NCBI RefSeq assembly: GCF_019278565.1
Contig: NZ_CP058988.1
Location: 372,001 to 436,000 of the forward strand
Reading direction: 5' to 3'
Length of the DNA: 64,000 nucleotides
From: Cellulophaga sp. HaHa_2_95
Lineage (GTDB): Bacteria > Bacteroidota > Bacteroidia > Flavobacteriales > Flavobacteriaceae
Below, in pieces: positions 34,935 to 43,479 of the stretch; positions within the stretch are counted from its first letter, which is position 1; every line of letters starts with the position of its first letter. The position numbers were made by a program, and so were the translations under genes. The notes under the pieces were generated by a model. That model had not been told where the DNA came from, ran no database searches, and saw only the letters and a program-made list of their open reading frames with translations.

Positions 34935-36557
34935 TTAGGGTTGACAATCACACAGCACAAGTTTCGTGCCTAATTTTAAATTGTTTCCACTAATTCCATT
35001 CCACTTCTTTAAATTATCAACAGAAATACCTGGATATTTTTTAGAGATTGTCCAAAGTGAATCGCCTGAGCGTACCGTATGTATTTTTGTACTTGCCGAA
35101 ATAGCGCTTTTTGTAGTAGTCTTAGTACTTCTACTTGCTACACTTAGAGGTTTTTTAGAATGGATCGTAAGACGTTGACCAATTTTTAAATTATTGCTCC
35201 TAAGGTTGTTCCATCTTTTAATATCACTTACCCGAACACCGTGGCGTTCTGCAATCTTACCAAGAAAATCTCCACTGCGCACCTTATACCGCACTTGGTT
35301 TTTTGTTTCTACCAACTGTGGCAATACTTTTTCTTCAACTTTTAACTGCTCTTCTACATGAGCATAAATAGCATCCTCATTAGCAACAAATTTACCAATG
35401 GCTGCAATAGGCAAGCGAAGTGCATAATCTTCTCCATCTATGTATGGAATAATATTTAGTTTATAGGAAGGGTTTAGAACTTCTAGCTCTTCCATAGAAA
35501 CGTCTACTAATTCTGAAATCTGTTGGAACGTAATTAAGCGTTTTACATGAATCGTGTCTGTTTCAAAATAAGGACGCTCCGCGTTTTTAGGCTTCAGTCC
35601 ATGCTCATCCGCATATTCAAACAAATACATAGTAGCTAGAAAGGCCGGTACATAACCCGCAGTTTCACGAGGCAAATTATTTCTAATATTCCAATAGTTC
35701 GTAAGACCACCAGATCTTCTTATGGCTTTATTTACATTTCCTGGACCTGAATTATAAGCTGCTAAGGCAAGATCCCAGTCGTCATAAATATCATGTAATT
35801 TTAATAAGTAAGCACAAGCCGCTTTGGTGGCTTTTATAGGATCACTACGATCATCAACGTAACTACTTACATCAAGATCATACATTTTACCCGTAGGATA
35901 CATAAATTGCCATAGTCCCGTAGCACCTACTCTAGATCTTGCTCTAGGGTTTAATGCTGATTCTACAATAGCTAAATATTTTAATTCTAATGGAATATTG
36001 TAACTGGCTAATTCTTGCTCAAACATTGGAAAGTAAAACTGACTCAGGGTAAGCATACGTTCCATCAAGCCCCTTTTTCTTTTTAAGAATGATTGAATTA
36101 CACTCTCTAAAGAAGGGTTGTACTCAACATTAAAAGGCGTTTTCTGATTTAGTTTTTCTAAACGAAGCTTAAGCGTTTCTGTATCTACAGAAGCTAAAAA
36201 GTTCTCATCTACCTCTAGAGTTGAAACCTCTTCATACATTTCATCAAAAAGAGAAGCATTATCTGCCATTTCTTTAAGCCAAAGACTGTCGTATTTAGCA
36301 GACTCAAGATTGTCTAGTAGATTATATTTTTCATCCTTTTTTACAATAAAATTAGAATGTTCTATAGTGCCATTCGGAGCTACTTGAATGACATTGTTTT
36401 GTGTGTTTTTCAGAACTTTTACTGTAGTGTCTAAAGGAATATCTTTAGCTTCAATAATTCTGATAGTATTCTCCTTTGGTGTAGTTTGCGCATACATAGC
36501 TGTACTGCACACCGCTACAGAAAAAAGAGTTAGTATTTTACTGTGTTTATACATCAT
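34935..36557 (-). CDS. lytic transglycosylase with two LysM repeats (MltD-like)
   Basis: 540 residues from the ATG pair at 36557/36554. Signal peptide (1-23, ending AMYAQ). A Bacteroidota-type N-terminal region precedes a GH23 lytic transglycosylase domain with the catalytic Glu in AIVESALNPRARS, then GATGLWQFMYPTG and YNSGPGNVNKA. Two LysM domains close the protein (YKVRSGDFLGKIAERHGV; HTVRSGDSLWTISKKYPG). It cleaves peptidoglycan to 1,6-anhydromuropeptides in the periplasm. Operon with the DUF4837 lipoprotein. Confidence 0.93.
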   Translation of the reverse strand: MMYKHSKILTLFSVAVCSTAMYAQTTPKENTIRIIEAKDIPLDTTVKVLKNTQNNVIQVAPNGTIEHSNFIVKKDEKYNLLDNLESAKYDSLWLKEMADNASLFDEMYEEVSTLEVDENFLASVDTETLKLRLEKLNQKTPFNVEYNPSLESVIQSFLKRKRGLMERMLTLSQFYFPMFEQELASYNIPLELKYLAIVESALNPRARSRVGATGLWQFMYPTGKMYDLDVSSYVDDRSDPIKATKAACAYLLKLHDIYDDWDLALAAYNSGPGNVNKAIRRSGGLTNYWNIRNNLPRETAGYVPAFLATMYLFEYADEHGLKPKNAERPYFETDTIHVKRLITFQQISELVDVSMEELEVLNPSYKLNIIPYIDGEDYALRLPIAAIGKFVANEDAIYAHVEEQLKVEEKVLPQLVETKNQVRYKVRSGDFLGKIAERHGVRVSDIKRWNNLRSNNLKIGQRLTIHSKKPLSVASRSTKTTTKSAISASTKIHTVRSGDSLWTISKKYPGISVDNLKKWNGISGNNLKLGTKLVLCDCQP

Positions 36558-36605
36558 AAAAAGACCTTTATTAGAAAGCAATGGACGAAAATCGTCTTTT
36601 TTTTA

Positions 36606-36613
36606 CAAAAATA
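36606..36613 (-). promoter_or_regulatory. -7 promoter box for the transglycosylase operon
   Basis: Minus strand TATTTTTG, about 50 nt upstream of the start. No matching TTG element. Confidence 0.45.
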
Positions 36614-36676
36614 AAATTTTTTACTCCTAATTTAACCTTTCTAACAAAGGTCTGTTTAACGATAAAATGTTAAATA

Positions 36677-37864
36677 TTATAGTATTGCAGCAATACCTGG
36701 TAACGTTTTACCCTCTAAACTTTCTAACATGGCACCACCACCGGTAGACACATAACTAACTTTGTCTTCAAAGCCAAATTGTTTCACCGCAGCTACAGAA
36801 TCTCCGCCTCCTACAAGAGAGAAAGCACCATTTTCTGTAGCTTCAGCAATATAATTACCTATAGCAATAGTTCCTTTTGCAAATGTTGGCATTTCAAAAA
36901 CACCAATAGGACCATTCCATAAAATAGTTTTAGATTTTAAAATTACTTCTTTGAAGTTTTCCAAGGTTTTTGGTCCGGCATCTAAACCTTGCCAACCCTC
37001 AGGAATTTCTGTTACAGGAACTACTTTTGTATTTGCATCATTGCTAAAATCATCTGCTGCTAGAACATCCACAGGAATATGAACTTCTACTCCTTTTTCT
37101 TTCGCTTTCTTTAAAATTTCTAATGCTAATTCTTGTTTATCATCCTCACAAATAGAATCTCCTACTTTACCACCTTGTGCTTTTATGAACGTATACGTCA
37201 TACCACCACCAATGATTAAATGATCTACTTTGTCTAAAATATTTTCAATAATAGTAATTTTAGAAGATACTTTAGACCCTCCCAAAATAGCACAAACTGG
37301 TTTTTCGCCAGTTGCCATTACTTTATCAATAGCTTCAATTTCTTTTGCTAACAAATATCCAAAACACCTGTTCTCAGGAAAAAACTGAGCAACTACCGTT
37401 GTAGAAGCGTGTGCTCTATGCGCAGTACCAAAAGCATCATTTACATACACATCTCCTAATTTAGATAGTTGTTCTGCAAATGCTTTATCTCCTTTTTCTT
37501 CTTCTGCATGAAAACGAAGGTTTTCTAATAAAAGCACTTCACCACTTTTTAAATTAGCAGCAGCAGCTTCTGCCTTTTCGCCAACACAATCTTCAACAAA
37601 CTTTACACTAACACCGACTATTTTAGAAACTTCATCGCAAATATGTTTTAATGACATATCAGGATTAACCTGTCCTTTTGGCCTTCCTAAATGGCTCATA
37701 AGAATTGCACTACCACCATCTTCTAATATTTTTATAATAGTTGGTTTTGCAGCTTCAATTCTACTGGTATCGGTTACCTTTAAATCCCCATCAAATGGTA
37801 CATTAAAATCTACCCTTACTAATGCTTTTTTTCCTTTGAAATTAAAATTATCTACAGTCTTCAT
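36677..37864 (-). CDS. pgk: phosphoglycerate kinase
   Basis: 395 residues from the ATG at 37864 ([20 protein letters not shown]). It contains the PGK signature [20 protein letters not shown], the C-terminal nucleotide motif [13 protein letters not shown] and TGGGAMLE. It makes ATP from 1,3-bisphosphoglycerate in glycolysis. Complete, single gene. Confidence 0.98.
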   Translation of the reverse strand: MKTVDNFNFKGKKALVRVDFNVPFDGDLKVTDTSRIEAAKPTIIKILEDGGSAILMSHLGRPKGQVNPDMSLKHICDEVSKIVGVSVKFVEDCVGEKAEAAAANLKSGEVLLLENLRFHAEEEKGDKAFAEQLSKLGDVYVNDAFGTAHRAHASTTVVAQFFPENRCFGYLLAKEIEAIDKVMATGEKPVCAILGGSKVSSKITIIENILDKVDHLIIGGGMTYTFIKAQGGKVGDSICEDDKQELALEILKKAKEKGVEVHIPVDVLAADDFSNDANTKVVPVTEIPEGWQGLDAGPKTLENFKEVILKSKTILWNGPIGVFEMPTFAKGTIAIGNYIAEATENGAFSLVGGGDSVAAVKQFGFEDKVSYVSTGGGAMLESLEGKTLPGIAAIL

Positions 37865-37888
37865 GTTAATTCGTTGTTTGAATAGTAA

Positions 37889-37918
37889 CAAATGTAAAAA
37901 TTTATGTGCTCCATGCAG
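37889..37918 (-). promoter_or_regulatory. pgk promoter
   Basis: Minus strand CTG (37918-37916), 19-nt spacer and a perfect TACATTTG (37896-37889), 24 nt before the ATG. Confidence 0.6.
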
Positions 37919-38049
37919 TATCCTATTGCCGTAATTATCGTTGATTTAACAAATTACCTAAGATTTCGTAAATACATTATGAAATTTATAAATTTTACTA
38001 GAACGATGTAATTCAGTTTTTAAGCATTAGCATAGCATATAAATTAGAA

Positions 38050-38077
38050 TTGATTGTGCCAAAATACCGTATATTTG
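38050..38077 (+). promoter_or_regulatory. holB promoter abutting the start codon
   Basis: TTG at 38050-38052, 17-nt spacer and a perfect TATATTTG at 38070-38077. The ATG follows after only 4 nt, so the mRNA is probably leaderless or nearly so. Confidence 0.55.
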
Positions 38078-38081
38078 ACCC

Positions 38082-39239
38082 ATGTTATTTGATTCTATTT
38101 TAGGCTTATCACACATAAAAAACCATTTGGTATCTAGCGCAAAAGCAGGAAGAATTCCGCATGCCCAACTATTTATTGGCCCAGAAGGTTGTGGTACTTT
38201 ACCTATGGCCATTGCCTATGCACAACATGTTCTTTGTGAAAGCTCTGGAAACACGACAGACCAAGAGAAACAAGCCTGCCACATTAAATGTAATACTCTT
38301 ACACATCCAGATTTACATTTTGCTTTTCCAGTGGCTAATTCTGATAAAGTAAAAAGTCACGCAGTAAGTGATAATTATATACAAGATTTTAGGCTTTTTG
38401 TAAAGGAGCAGCCCTATGGCAATTTGTTTGATTGGTACCGACTCATAGATATTGAGAAAAAGCAAGGACAAATTGGTGTTGACGAAGCACAAGAAATTGT
38501 AAAAAAACTCTCTTTAAAATCCTATGAAGGAGGGTATAAAATATGCATTATTTGGATGGCCGATAAGCTGAATATTTCAGCCTCCAATAAGCTATTAAAA
38601 CTTATAGAAGAGCCCCCAGAAAAAACTGTTTTTATATTAATTGCAGAAGATGAAGAGCAGATTATACAGACTATAAGGTCTCGTTGCCAAGTGCTACATT
38701 TTCCGCCACTTTCTGAAGACGCTATTGCCAATGGCCTTATAGATCTTGGCATTGCACAAGAACAGGCTTTACGTTTGGCTAATGAAGCTAATGGTAATTA
38801 CAACAAGGCGCTAGATTTAATGAATAATGATTCTGAAGATTTAGTTTTTGAAAAATGGTTTGTTCAATGGGTACGAAGTGCGTTTAAAGCCAAGGGGAAT
38901 AAAGCAGCTATTCATGATCTTATTTCTTGGAGCGCAGAATTAGCAAAAACAGGAAGAGAAACTCAGAAAAAATTTCTTATGTACTGTATTGCTATTATGC
39001 GTCAAGCCATGCTAATTAATTTTAATGCAAAAGAATTGGCCTATATGCGCATCCATGTAGATGGTTTTGACATTAATAAGTTTGCCCCTTTTATTCACGA
39101 AAATAATATTATCGAAATTACGGAAGAATTAGAGCGCGCCATTTATCATATTGAACGGAATGGAAATGCTAAAATTATTTTCACCGACTTATCTATCCGA
39201 TTAACTCGTTTATTACATAAAAAAGCAGGCGTAGCCTAA
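38082..39239 (+). CDS. holB: DNA polymerase III subunit delta'
   Basis: 385 residues. The AAA+ core has a degenerate P-loop (GPEGCGTLPMA), as expected for the non-hydrolysing delta' clamp-loader subunit. A Cys/His segment CHIKCNTLTHPDLH resembles the zinc module. SASNKLLKLIEEPPEKTVFI and SRCQVLHFPPL (sensor and arginine-finger S-R-C) follow, then the helical collar domain. The N-terminus MLFDSILGLSHIKNHL is that of flavobacterial HolB, which supports the start. Confidence 0.93.
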   Translation: MLFDSILGLSHIKNHLVSSAKAGRIPHAQLFIGPEGCGTLPMAIAYAQHVLCESSGNTTDQEKQACHIKCNTLTHPDLHFAFPVANSDKVKSHAVSDNYIQDFRLFVKEQPYGNLFDWYRLIDIEKKQGQIGVDEAQEIVKKLSLKSYEGGYKICIIWMADKLNISASNKLLKLIEEPPEKTVFILIAEDEEQIIQTIRSRCQVLHFPPLSEDAIANGLIDLGIAQEQALRLANEANGNYNKALDLMNNDSEDLVFEKWFVQWVRSAFKAKGNKAAIHDLISWSAELAKTGRETQKKFLMYCIAIMRQAMLINFNAKELAYMRIHVDGFDINKFAPFIHENNIIEITEELERAIYHIERNGNAKIIFTDLSIRLTRLLHKKAGVA

Positions 39240-39250
39240 AACCAACTAAT

Positions 39251-39649
39251 ATGATGAAACCATTTATGAATAATGCCACAGAAATAATTTTACTAATTTT
39301 TCTAATCATCACGTTTCTGCAGAGCGGCGTTGATAAAATCTTAGATTGGAAAGGAAACCTAGGTTGGCTAAAAGAACATTTTTCAAAATCGCCTTTAAAA
39401 AATAGTGTTCCCCTACTCTTAAGTATTGTATTAATCACAGAGATGATTGCAGCCTTCTTATGTATTGGAGGTATTTACCAACTGTTGGTAGAAAACAAAA
39501 CAGGTTTAGCCTTTTACGGCGCACTGTTTTCTTGTATATCACTTTTGATGCTACTATTTGGGCAGCGGATGGCAAAAGATTATGAAGGCGCAAAAACTAT
39601 CGCGGTCTATTTTATTCCCGCCATGTTCTTGTTGTTTTTACTGCAATAA
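39251..39649 (+). CDS. DoxX-family membrane protein
   Basis: 132 residues with four membrane helices and the DoxX-like front half (FLIITFLQSGVDKILDW, the G-x-x-K-x-x-x-W pattern after helix 1). DoxX-type proteins are small inner-membrane proteins of uncertain redox-related role. It lies 11 nt after holB and shares its transcript; a terminator follows directly. Confidence 0.75.
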   Translation: MMKPFMNNATEIILLIFLIITFLQSGVDKILDWKGNLGWLKEHFSKSPLKNSVPLLLSIVLITEMIAAFLCIGGIYQLLVENKTGLAFYGALFSCISLLMLLFGQRMAKDYEGAKTIAVYFIPAMFLLFLLQ

Positions 39650-39681
39650 AAAAAGCCTCAACATATGTTGAGGCTTTTTTT
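39648..39681. terminator. bidirectional terminator between doxX-like gene and ompH
   Basis: A perfect 34-bp palindrome with A7/T7 ends around GCCTCAACAT/ATGTTGAGGC, placed between convergent genes. Confidence 0.92.
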
Positions 39682-39699
39682 ATAAGGTACTAATGAGAA

Positions 39700-40206
39700 C
39701 TAGTTTTTATACTTATCATTTAACGCTTTAACAATTGGCGCAGTAACTTCTTGTGCTTCTGCCCCGTAAAGAACACTACCACCATCACCGCCACCTAAGA
39801 TAAACGTATATCCGTTATCTTTACCGTAAGCCTTAACTTCCCTTTTTACTTTATTTACAATACTATCCATTTCTGTTTGGCTTTGTACTTGTAATTCTTG
39901 CTCTTGCTTTTGCAATTGCTGGCCCATAAACTGACCTTCTTGTTGTAATTGACCGTACTCTTCTTGTGCCTGTGCTTGTGGCATTTTTTGAGCTTTAGCC
40001 TGAAAAGCTTGTAATTTCATCTGAAACATTTGAGAAATACTATCTCTCTGTTGCGTTAAAGCATCTATTTTAACTTTGAATTTAGCTTCAACGTCAATTT
40101 TTTCTTGATACTCTTCCATTAGCTTTTGATTATCAACAAAACCAATTTTACTCTCTTGGCATGCAAAAACACTAAATAGTGCTAAAGCCATTACAATTTT
40201 TTTCAT
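39700..40206 (-). CDS. OmpH/Skp-family periplasmic chaperone (lipoprotein form)
   Basis: 168 residues. An N-terminal signal has a lipobox-like FACQ (Cys at 16), then the OmpH pattern: a strand KIGFVDNQKLM, a long Gln/Lys-rich coiled coil (about 38-125) and closing strands ILGGGDGGSVLYG. Skp-type trimers hold unfolded outer-membrane proteins in the periplasm. A lipid-anchored variant is a difference from E. coli Skp. Own promoter and terminator. Confidence 0.9.
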   Translation of the reverse strand: MKKIVMALALFSVFACQESKIGFVDNQKLMEEYQEKIDVEAKFKVKIDALTQQRDSISQMFQMKLQAFQAKAQKMPQAQAQEEYGQLQQEGQFMGQQLQKQEQELQVQSQTEMDSIVNKVKREVKAYGKDNGYTFILGGGDGGSVLYGAEAQEVTAPIVKALNDKYKN

Positions 40207-40227
40207 GTTTTATTTTTAAGTGTGTCG

Positions 40228-40259
40228 CAAAAATAGAAAAGGTTTTGGATTATTTGCAA
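40228..40259 (-). promoter_or_regulatory. ompH promoter
   Basis: Minus strand TTG (40259-40257), 21-nt spacer and a perfect TATTTTTG (40235-40228), 22 nt before the ATG. Confidence 0.6.
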
Positions 40260-40313
40260 AAAGTTAGTCCTAATGCGCTAATATCTGGTATTCTATTTTT
40301 CTGAGTGGAGTCT

Positions 40314-40595
40314 TTAAGCTAGAATATCTTGAAGATCTGGGTTTTTATCAATCACCGCTTTAGCGTAAGTGCACAATACTTTTATTTTAGCATTTTTTTC
40401 CCGAGCAAAATCAATAGCAGCTAGTACCAGTTTTTTACCAATACCTTGGCCACCAAAATCTGGATTTACTTCGGTATGATTGATACTCAAGGTTTTTGGA
40501 CCTAGCCAAGCATATTCCAAATGGCCAACCTCCTGATCTTCTATCACAGCCTTAAATACTCCGTTTTTATCCTGTTCTGATTGTTTTATATTCAT
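40314..40595 (-). CDS. small GNAT N-acetyltransferase (COG2388-like)
   Basis: 93 residues holding only the central GNAT core: the strand SINHTEVNPDFGGQGIGKKL, where GGQGIGKKL is the acetyl-CoA pyrophosphate loop, then AIDFAREKNAKIKVLCTYA. This is the short YjdJ/COG2388 type. Substrate unknown. It is the last ordinary gene before the accessory island. Confidence 0.88.
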   Translation of the reverse strand: MNIKQSEQDKNGVFKAVIEDQEVGHLEYAWLGPKTLSINHTEVNPDFGGQGIGKKLVLAAIDFAREKNAKIKVLCTYAKAVIDKNPDLQDILA

Positions 40596-40686
40596 AATAA
40601 TTTTCGTCTTATTTTCCTTAAAAATAAGGTTTAGGTTTACTTTTTTGAACTTATCTTCAACTTTATAGTTTTTTACATCTTTTTAC

Positions 40687-40770
40687 ATCCCCCGCCCTGC
40701 GGGCACCCCCTTCCAAGGGGTAATATACCTTCGCTAACCATTGTCCCCTTGAGGGCACAACCGATAGGCT
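40687..40770. repeat. GC-rich hairpin cluster
   Basis: In an otherwise AT-rich region, CCCGC/GCGGG (40691-40695 with 40699-40703) and CCCCTT/AAGGGG (40707-40712 with 40715-40720) form two adjacent hairpins. A C- and G-rich stretch at 40743-40760 follows. It resembles dispersed intergenic repeats of Bacteroidota; no gene is present from 40596 to 40911. Confidence 0.55.
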
Positions 40771-40828
40771 GCGGTATTTTAAGCTTGATAATTGTTTTAT
40801 TGTTTTATTTTCATATTGCCCTGCTTAC

Positions 40829-40867
40829 TGTTGCGGGCACGAGCGTGACGCTCGCGCTAGCGGGGAG
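40829..40867. repeat. GC-rich hairpin repeat, copy 1 (after immunity copy B)
   Basis: 39 bp containing GAGCG-TGA-CGCTC. The same sequence recurs at 41749-41788 with one single-base indel and two substitutions. Each copy lies just downstream (minus strand) of one immunity-like gene. Confidence 0.85.
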
Positions 40868-40911
40868 AATTTTGCATTAAATTTTACACCCGCTAGTTGA
40901 TAAAAACGAAC

Positions 40912-41606
40912 TTAATCCATAATGTCTTTTTCTATTATTTTCAAATATGAACCACTGTCTAAGTAATCCAAGAATGACAAAAAAGTAGTGTAATCTTCTC
41001 GATATAAAGCAGGTTGTTTTTCTACAAAGGATAAATAAACTTTAACTCTTTTATTTTTATATTCTTCATATTTTGAATTGTCACAAAGTTTCATAATAAT
41101 TAGTACTTTAAATATCGCTACGCCAGGAAACCATTCAAAATAATCTTCCTCTGGGACTTTATTAATAATTTTCTGGTTAATGGTTTCCATAGTGTGGTAT
41201 TTATTGAAAAACGGGAGGTCTATTTTTTTTATATGGTCCATTATAGCCATTATATAATCTCCCGTGTTTTTGGTTTTCAATTGCTCATTTATCTTTTTAA
41301 AATCTTCTTGTTTTCCATCGATATCACAATTCTTTAATGTTATCAGCTCATTGTTATCTGATAAATCTGGTATAAACTGTTTAAGTATTTTGTTGACTGA
41401 ATTAATCATAATATCACCATAAACATAACTTAAAGAAATACCTTTTGAGGACAGGTGAATACTTAATATATAAGTAAGTTCTCCCACATTTTTTTTGCAT
41501 CCAATAAATAATTATGAGGGCGATAAGTAAATTCAGAAAATCCTAACTTTTCTAATTCAACTTGTACTAGACTAAATACTTTTTTATGCTGGTTTAAAAT
41601 ACTCAT
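40912..41606 (-). pseudogene. immunity-like protein, distal copy B, frameshifted at an A8 run
   Basis: The ATG at 41606 opens with MSILNQHKKVFSLVQVELEK, nearly the same as copy A at 42499. After 'LLDAKK' the frame is lost at a run of eight A (41489-41496, minus strand). One extra A would restore G-E-L-T-Y and the remaining 190 residues, which then match copy A closely and are almost identical from EDYFEWFPG to the end. So it is a recent tandem duplicate inactivated, or switched off, by a one-base slip. Only the 3' part can be read from an internal GTG at 41487. Probably the immunity half of a toxin/immunity pair; no named family recognised. Confidence 0.75.
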
Positions 41607-41610
41607 TATT

Positions 41611-41757
41611 CTAATTTGTTTTTAAAGCGGTTTTTAAGGCACCACCCTCGTTAAACAATTTTATGAAACTTCCTTTTTTTGATAATTCGTTATCTACTAT
41701 TATATTCAAATCTGTACTGTGTATTAATATACCTTCTACAGCTTTTATTGTTGCTGG
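41611..41757 (-). pseudogene. orphan C-terminus of a toxin-like protein (48 residues)
   Basis: Read on the minus strand this frame gives PATIKAVEGILIHSTDLN and onward to KLFNEGGALKTALKTN, then a TAG only 4 nt before the ATG of immunity copy B. It has no start codon of its own; upstream it runs into the GC-rich repeat and the end of immunity copy A. The last 16 residues occur again before copy A (42504-42554). This is what is left when only the 3' tip of a polymorphic toxin gene has been carried along with its immunity gene. The toxin activity cannot be named. Confidence 0.65.
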
Positions 41758-41788
41758 GCACGAACGTGACGCTCGCGCTAGTGGGGAG
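41749..41788. repeat. GC-rich hairpin repeat, copy 2 (after immunity copy A)
   Basis: 40 bp, the partner of 40829-40867. It marks the downstream edge of the first immunity cassette and the point where sequence similarity between the two cassettes ends. Confidence 0.85.
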
Positions 41789-41803
41789 CAACTAAAAACG
41801 AAC

Positions 41804-42499
41804 TTAAGCCATGTTGTCTTTTTCTATTATTTTTAAATATGAACCACTGTCTAAGTAATCCAAGAATGACAAAAAAGTAGTGTAATCTTCTTGATATAAA
41901 GCAGGTTGTTTTTCTACAAAGGATAAATAAACTTTAACTCTTTTATTTTTATATTCTTCATATTTTGAATTGTCACAAAGTTTCATGATAATTAGTACTT
42001 TAAATATCGCTACGCCAGGAAACCATTCAAAATAATCCTCCTCCGGCACTTTATTAATAATTTCTTGGTTAATGGCTTCCAATGTGGGGTATTTATTGAA
42101 AAACGGGAGGTCTATTTTTTTTATATGGTCCATTATAGCCATTATATAATCTCCCGTTTTTTGGGTTTTCAAATGCTCATTTATCTTTTTAAAATCTTCC
42201 TGTTTCCCGCCATTAATATGGTTTTTTAAGGTTATCAACTCATTGTTATCTGATAAATCTGGTATAAACTGTTTAAGTATTTTGTTCACAGGGTTGACTA
42301 ATATAAATCCATAAACGTAACCTAAAGAAATACTTTTTGATAAGAGTTGGAAAGTTAAATTATATGTTAAGTCTCCAAACTTTTTTGTAGCATCTAACGA
42401 ATAGAAATGAGGTTCATATACAAATTCAGTAAATCCTAACTTTTCTAGTTCAACTTGTACTATACTAAATATTTTTTTATGCTGGTTTAAAATACTCAT
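41804..42499 (-). CDS. immunity-like protein, proximal copy A (intact)
   Basis: 231 residues, cytosolic, no signal or membrane helix. The N-terminal part is mixed (LTYNLTFQLLSKSISLGYVY), the C-terminal part helical (KYEEYKNKRVKVYLSFVEKQ). I do not recognise the family. Three context facts support an immunity role. It starts 4 nt after the TAG of a toxin-tail remnant. It has a tandem, diverged copy in the same setting downstream. The divergence is concentrated in the N-terminal half, the part usually tuned to the toxin, while the C-terminal half is nearly unchanged. An alternative is a member of an uncharacterised DUF unrelated to toxins. Confidence 0.65.
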   Translation of the reverse strand: MSILNQHKKIFSIVQVELEKLGFTEFVYEPHFYSLDATKKFGDLTYNLTFQLLSKSISLGYVYGFILVNPVNKILKQFIPDLSDNNELITLKNHINGGKQEDFKKINEHLKTQKTGDYIMAIMDHIKKIDLPFFNKYPTLEAINQEIINKVPEEDYFEWFPGVAIFKVLIIMKLCDNSKYEEYKNKRVKVYLSFVEKQPALYQEDYTTFLSFLDYLDSGSYLKIIEKDNMA

Positions 42500-42503
42500 T
42501 ATT

Positions 42504-42554
42504 CTAATTTGTTTTTAAAGCGGTTTTTAAGGCACCTCCCTCGTTGAACAGTTT
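42504..42554 (-). repeat. second copy of the toxin-tail remnant
   Basis: Minus-strand frame ending KLFNEGGALKTALKTN then TAG, identical at protein level to the tail before copy B. It starts exactly at the stop codon of the membrane-protein gene (42554), so this base marks the recombination junction of the cassette. Confidence 0.7.
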
Positions 42555-42940
42555 TACTTGAATAAATCGTACAATAAGGCAAATATTAAAATGGGCAAAA
42601 TTAGTCCTAAGGTCGTTACCGTAATATTATATACCCGATCTGCAAATATTCCTGATTGCCAATTATAACCTGTATCAATCGGTTTTCTATTATATCTAGC
42701 AACAAAAATTCTTGTAGCGATGTCATACAATGAGAAAAAAAATAAAGGCCCTAACATACATAAGAACATTGGTGTTTTATATCGTATGACCATTATTAAC
42801 CCCAGAATTACAAGAATAATTGATAGAATATACATAGCCGTTAAGCCCTTTTTATTTTCTAAAAAAATTCTATAAAACATAAAAATGGTGAATGGAAATA
42901 ACCATATGGTCATCATCATAAAAATTAATGCTTGATTCAT
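42554..42940 (-). CDS. small multi-pass membrane protein, candidate immunity
   Basis: 128 residues with four predicted membrane helices (about 5-25, 33-52, 58-78, 105-125) and a short cytosolic loop RIFVARYNRKPIDTGYNW. No family recognised. It starts 8 nt after the toxin-like tail at 42949-43479. Multi-pass immunity proteins usually protect against pore-forming or membrane-acting toxins, which would suit the glycine-rich hydrophobic segment in that tail. Role inferred from position only. Confidence 0.55.
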   Translation of the reverse strand: MNQALIFMMMTIWLFPFTIFMFYRIFLENKKGLTAMYILSIILVILGLIMVIRYKTPMFLCMLGPLFFFSLYDIATRIFVARYNRKPIDTGYNWQSGIFADRVYNITVTTLGLILPILIFALLYDLFK

Positions 42941-42948
42941 TGTAGTGG

Positions 42949-43479
42949 CTAATTTTTACGTAACAAAATTCTAGGTTTAACAACACTTGTCTTATCTATT
43001 TTGACATTTCTAAGTTCAAGTAATTTTTTTTCCTGTATTTCTTGTACAAACTCTATATTAAATTCTATTTCATGATCATACTCAAATTGATTAAAATTAT
43101 AAGGGACTCCGTCAGAACGAATGCCACTAGGTTTTCCCCAATCTCCAAAAGCTCCACTAATATCCAGAATAAAATAAGTTCCAGACACTAACCAACCTAT
43201 AGGTCCTCCATAAAAGCCAATTAAACCCATGGTTATATCAATACTAGCCTTAGTCGTTACATTCCATTTATTAGAATCGTCATTAACCAAAACATCTGTA
43301 ACTTCATAAAAGCTAATCGCTGCACTTACCCACAACATTTTTTTTCCAACAGCTTTAAACTTTGAAGCTCTTTTCATTGCATTTCTGGTGCCTACTTGAT
43401 GACCTCCTGCTCCTAATCCTTTTTGGCTACTTAGTTTTCTATAAATTCCTTCTTTATTGCGATACCAACCCTTTTGCAA
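42949..43479 (-). CDS. polymorphic-toxin C-terminal region (3' fragment after a frameshift)
   Basis: 176 residues readable from a TTG at 43479, but the natural N-terminus is in the overlapping upstream frame (43454-43708). The middle has a Gly-rich hydrophobic stretch (DITMGLIGFYGGPIGWLVSG), a pattern common in C-terminal regions of Bacteroidota polymorphic toxins, preceded by the basic segment NAMKRASKFKAVGKKMLW. The rest is charged and ends KIDKTSVVKPRILLRKN. It may be a membrane-active toxin domain; no catalytic motif is seen. Not expressed as a complete protein unless the frameshift is bypassed. Confidence 0.55.
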   Translation of the reverse strand: MQKGWYRNKEGIYRKLSSQKGLGAGGHQVGTRNAMKRASKFKAVGKKMLWVSAAISFYEVTDVLVNDDSNKWNVTTKASIDITMGLIGFYGGPIGWLVSGTYFILDISGAFGDWGKPSGIRSDGVPYNFNQFEYDHEIEFNIEFVQEIQEKKLLELRNVKIDKTSVVKPRILLRKN

